This document shows, piece after piece, positions 61,642 to 64,000 of a stretch of DNA of 64,000 bases. Both the position numbers and the translations under genes were made by a program. Numbering within the stretch: the stretch's first letter is position 1; every line of letters starts with the position of its first letter. The DNA is taken from positions 1-64,000 of the forward strand of contig NZ_UHIY01000001.1 of NCBI RefSeq assembly GCF_900460525.1. Reading direction: 5' to 3'. The notes under the pieces are model-generated. The model ran no database searches, had not been told where the DNA came from, and was given only the letters and a program-made list of their open reading frames with translations. The DNA comes from Yersinia kristensenii. GTDB taxonomy: Bacteria > Pseudomonadota > Gammaproteobacteria > Enterobacterales > Enterobacteriaceae.

Positions 61642-63018
61642 ATGAGAATCGGCATTACCGGAAAACTGTTTATGGCGATATTTGCCACCTGCATGTTGGT
61701 GCTCATTACCATGCACTGGGGAATAAGAGCCAGCTTCGAGCGCGGTTTTATTGATTATATCAAGCAAAGTAATGAGCAGCGGATAGCCATGCTAGGGGAT
61801 GCGCTTGAAGTTCAATACCAACACTACGGTAACTGGGATTTCCTGCGCAATAATGATCAAGTTATTTATCAGATAATGAAATCACTTGAGCAAAGTGGTG
61901 ATAACAGCCGCAGCTTACCGCCACGCGGTTGGCGTACTCAATTTTGGGTGGTCGATAATCATAATAATCTGCTAGTAGGGCACACCGGAAAACTGCCCAA
62001 AGAGGCCAGCAACCGGGCAATAACCGTGAATAAACAAGTGGTTGGCTGGGTGATATCTACCCCACCGGAAAAACTGACCCGCAATGCTGATATTAACTTT
62101 GATCAGCAACAACGCCGCACCAGTTGGATTATTGTCGCCTTGTCGACCTTATTGGCCGCTGCGGTGACCTGGATTTTATCTCGCGGTATGTTGGCTCCAG
62201 TAAAACGCTTAGTGGAAGGGACTCATCGGCTGGCTGCGGGTGATTTCAGTGCGCGCGTGGCCGTCAGTAGCCGCGATGAATTGGGCCGTTTAGCGCAAGA
62301 TTTTAACCAGTTAGCCAGCTCACTGGAGAAAAACGAACAAAATCGGCGTGACTTTATGGCCGATGTCTCCCACGAGTTACGCACCCCGCTGGCAGTATTA
62401 CGCGGCGAACTGGAGGCATTACAAGATGGCGTGCGCGCACCAACCCCCGATTCATTGATTTCGCTACAAGCCGAGGTCGGAATATTGACCAAACTGGTCA
62501 ATGACTTACACCAACTGTCACTCTCTGACCGGGGAGCATTGGCTTATCGTAAAACCCAACTGGATGCCGCTCGCCTGTTACAAATTGCCATTGCCAGCTT
62601 CCGTGGCCGTTTTGACAGCAAAAACATCACTATCACCGCCCACTTGCCTGAACATGCCGTGATGTTTGGCGACCCCGACCGGCTAAATCAGCTGTTTCAC
62701 AACTTGCTGGAAAACAGCCTGCGCTACACCAACGAGGGTGGGCAATTAGAAATCAGCGCTCAGTTGGCAGAAAATGCCCTAACGCTCTGCTGGCAGGACA
62801 GTAAACCGGGTCTTAGCGATGAGCAGTTACAACGTATTTTTGAGCGTTTTTACCGCACGGAAAGCTCGCGTAACCGCGCCAGTGGCGGGTCAGGGCTGGG
62901 CTTGGCGATTTGCCACAATATTGTCGATGCGCATGGCGGTAAAATCAGTGCCGAACATTCACCTATGGGCGGCCTACAGATTACGGTAGTATTTCCGCTA
63001 TTCCATTCAATAGGGTAA
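61642..63018 (+). CDS. baeS: Envelope stress sensor histidine kinase BaeS
   Basis: 458 residues (E. coli 467). Two membrane helices (about 9-26 and 163-180) bracket a periplasmic sensor; HAMP follows, then the H box [14 protein letters not shown] (His near 243), N box [14 protein letters not shown] and G box [19 protein letters not shown]. Senses envelope damage from indole, flavonoids or misfolded pili and phosphorylates BaeR. GGTGGA precedes the ATG; 16 bases after mdtD. Confidence 0.95.
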   Translation: MRIGITGKLFMAIFATCMLVLITMHWGIRASFERGFIDYIKQSNEQRIAMLGDALEVQYQHYGNWDFLRNNDQVIYQIMKSLEQSGDNSRSLPPRGWRTQFWVVDNHNNLLVGHTGKLPKEASNRAITVNKQVVGWVISTPPEKLTRNADINFDQQQRRTSWIIVALSTLLAAAVTWILSRGMLAPVKRLVEGTHRLAAGDFSARVAVSSRDELGRLAQDFNQLASSLEKNEQNRRDFMADVSHELRTPLAVLRGELEALQDGVRAPTPDSLISLQAEVGILTKLVNDLHQLSLSDRGALAYRKTQLDAARLLQIAIASFRGRFDSKNITITAHLPEHAVMFGDPDRLNQLFHNLLENSLRYTNEGGQLEISAQLAENALTLCWQDSKPGLSDEQLQRIFERFYRTESSRNRASGGSGLGLAICHNIVDAHGGKISAEHSPMGGLQITVVFPLFHSIG

Positions 63019-63026
63019 TTCATCTC

Positions 63027-63746
63027 ATGCACGAACAACTGCAATCGACCAGCCAATCTGGCACTGTATTGATTGTTGAAGATGAGCCCAAACTCGGCCA
63101 GTTATTGGTCGATTACCTGCAAGCAGCAGGTTACAGCACCCAGTGGCTCACCAATGGGGCCGAAGTGGTCGCCGCAGTACGCCAGGCCCCTCCGGCCATC
63201 ATCTTGCTGGATCTCATGTTACCCGGCAGTGATGGCATCAGTATTTGCCGTGAAATCCGCCGTTTTTCCGATGTTCCTATCATGATGGTCACAGCGAAAA
63301 CGGAAGAGATTGACCGACTATTAGGATTGGAAATTGGGGCTGATGATTATATCTGCAAACCCTATAGCCCGCGGGAAGTGGTGGCGCGGGTCAAAACTAT
63401 CTTGCGTCGCTGCCAACAACAGCGGGAACAACCCAGTGAAAGTGCGCCGCTGCTGATTGATGAATCCCGCTTCCAGGCCAGCTACCAAGGCCATTTTCTG
63501 GAGCTGACCCCGGCGGAGTTTCGCCTGTTGAAAATCCTGGCAACCCAACCGGGCCATGTCTTTAGCCGCGAGCAACTGCTGAATAACCTGTATGACGATT
63601 ACCGCGTGGTGACTGACCGCACTATCGACAGCCATATCAAAAATCTGCGCCGTAAATTGGAATCCCTCGATGGCGAGAAGCCCTTTATTCGCGCGGTTTA
63701 TGGCATGGGGTATCGCTGGGAAGCTGAGATCTGCCGTTTATTGTAA
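63027..63746 (+). CDS. baeR: Response regulator BaeR
   Basis: 239 residues. Receiver domain with [15 protein letters not shown], phospho-acceptor Asp in [12 protein letters not shown] (near 62), and the switch lysine in [17 protein letters not shown]. The OmpR-type winged helix ends [18 protein letters not shown] and GMGYRWE. Activates mdtABCD-baeSR, spy and others. Eight bases after baeS. Confidence 0.95.
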   Translation: MHEQLQSTSQSGTVLIVEDEPKLGQLLVDYLQAAGYSTQWLTNGAEVVAAVRQAPPAIILLDLMLPGSDGISICREIRRFSDVPIMMVTAKTEEIDRLLGLEIGADDYICKPYSPREVVARVKTILRRCQQQREQPSESAPLLIDESRFQASYQGHFLELTPAEFRLLKILATQPGHVFSREQLLNNLYDDYRVVTDRTIDSHIKNLRRKLESLDGEKPFIRAVYGMGYRWEAEICRLL

Positions 63747-63761
63747 GGTAACCGTCACTCT

Positions 63762-63818
63762 GCCCCAAATAATTCGAATTACAGCCAACGCCCATGCAGT
63801 TTGAGGTCTGACGGGGAG
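63762..63818. repeat. Internally deleted ERIC element between baeR and yegP
   Basis: CCCAAATAATTCGAATTACAG is joined directly to CCAACGCCCATGCAG and TCTGACGGGGAGAT, about 57 bp, missing the centre. Same deletion style as at 60170-60227. Confidence 0.72.
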
Positions 63819-63894
63819 ATATCTGCATTATGTTGGTGGTGTATCAGTCGTTGACTACACTCTAATAGTGTATATCACCCAAAGGAGCAATATT

Positions 63895-64000
63895 ATGTCC
63901 ACCGGTCACTATGAGATTAAGAAAGCAAAAAATGGGCAGTACCATTTCAATCTGAAAGCCAGCAATGGCGAAATTATTCTCACCAGTGAGATGTATGCCA
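63895..64000 (+). CDS. yegP: DUF1508 protein YegP (5' part)
   Basis: Runs off the right edge after 35 codons. AAAGGAG lies nine bases before ATG 63895. The YegP-type repeat YEIKKAKNGQYHFNLKASNG and EIILTSEMYA match the DUF1508 fold, which occurs as two tandem copies in E. coli YegP. yegP is next to baeR in E. coli as well. Function unknown; a small inverted repeat TACACT/AGTGTA at 63856-63872 precedes it. Confidence 0.88.
   Translation, partial: MSTGHYEIKKAKNGQYHFNLKASNGEIILTSEMYA

Overview
The window reads as a Yersinia-type enterobacterial chromosome. Gene content and order follow the E. coli regions yffB-dapE-ypfN-ypfH-tmcA-ypfJ-purC-bamC-dapA-gcvR-bcp-perM-bepA-hda-uraA-upp-purMN-ppk-ppx and yegE-yegD-mdtABCD-baeSR-yegP. 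At least nine ERIC-type intergenic repeats are scattered through it, a density typical of yersiniae. The genus call is an inference from this content; no rRNA or tRNA gene is present.

Layout. 1-92 is the tail of an unidentified + strand gene. 227-6625 is an AT-rich array of three tandem units of about 2.17 kb on the - strand. Each unit encodes a PAAR-domain protein (type VI secretion tip/effector type) with a hydrophobic C-terminal region, a small membrane protein in the place of an immunity protein (stop/start overlap TAATG), and a short extra ORF. In the left-most unit the toxin C-terminus and the immunity gene are replaced together by a divergent version between conserved flanks. Nearly all frames in the array are broken by 1-2 base indels that differ between copies, which looks more like consensus error in a repeat than decay. 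6645-9779 is yffB, dapE (one-base frameshift), an M15 peptidase, ypfN and ypfH. 10008-17773 is a sugar locus of unknown substrate: an AGE-family isomerase and a fused mannose-6-phosphate-isomerase-like protein read leftward; a mannitol-1-phosphate-dehydrogenase-like enzyme, a mannose-family PTS (IIA, IIB, IIC, IID) and a LacI regulator read rightward. The shared control region has two LacI-like palindromes and a CRP-like site.

17782-34413 is mainly housekeeping: tmcA, a YeaL-type membrane protein, ypfJ, purC, bamC, dapA, gcvR, bcp, perM, bepA, a YfgD-type arsenate reductase, hda, uraA, upp, purM, purN. Then come speG and a flagellin lysine methylase gene with no flagellar neighbours. 36467-45050 is phosphate and polyphosphate metabolism: pstB and two oversized permease genes (pstA, pstC) divergent from ppk-ppx. 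yfgG, mgtE and the diguanylate cyclase gene dgcE follow.

50416-64000 is yegD, an 827-base gene-poor gap, the mdtABCD-baeSR efflux and envelope-stress operon, and the start of yegP. The gap holds a 430-bp element with 29-bp terminal inverted repeats and several internal hairpins, flanked on each side by short tandem repeats, and then an ERIC element in the mdtA leader.

The most interesting items are the toxin-immunity array with its block exchange, the unassigned PTS pathway, and the structured terminal-inverted-repeat element before mdtA.
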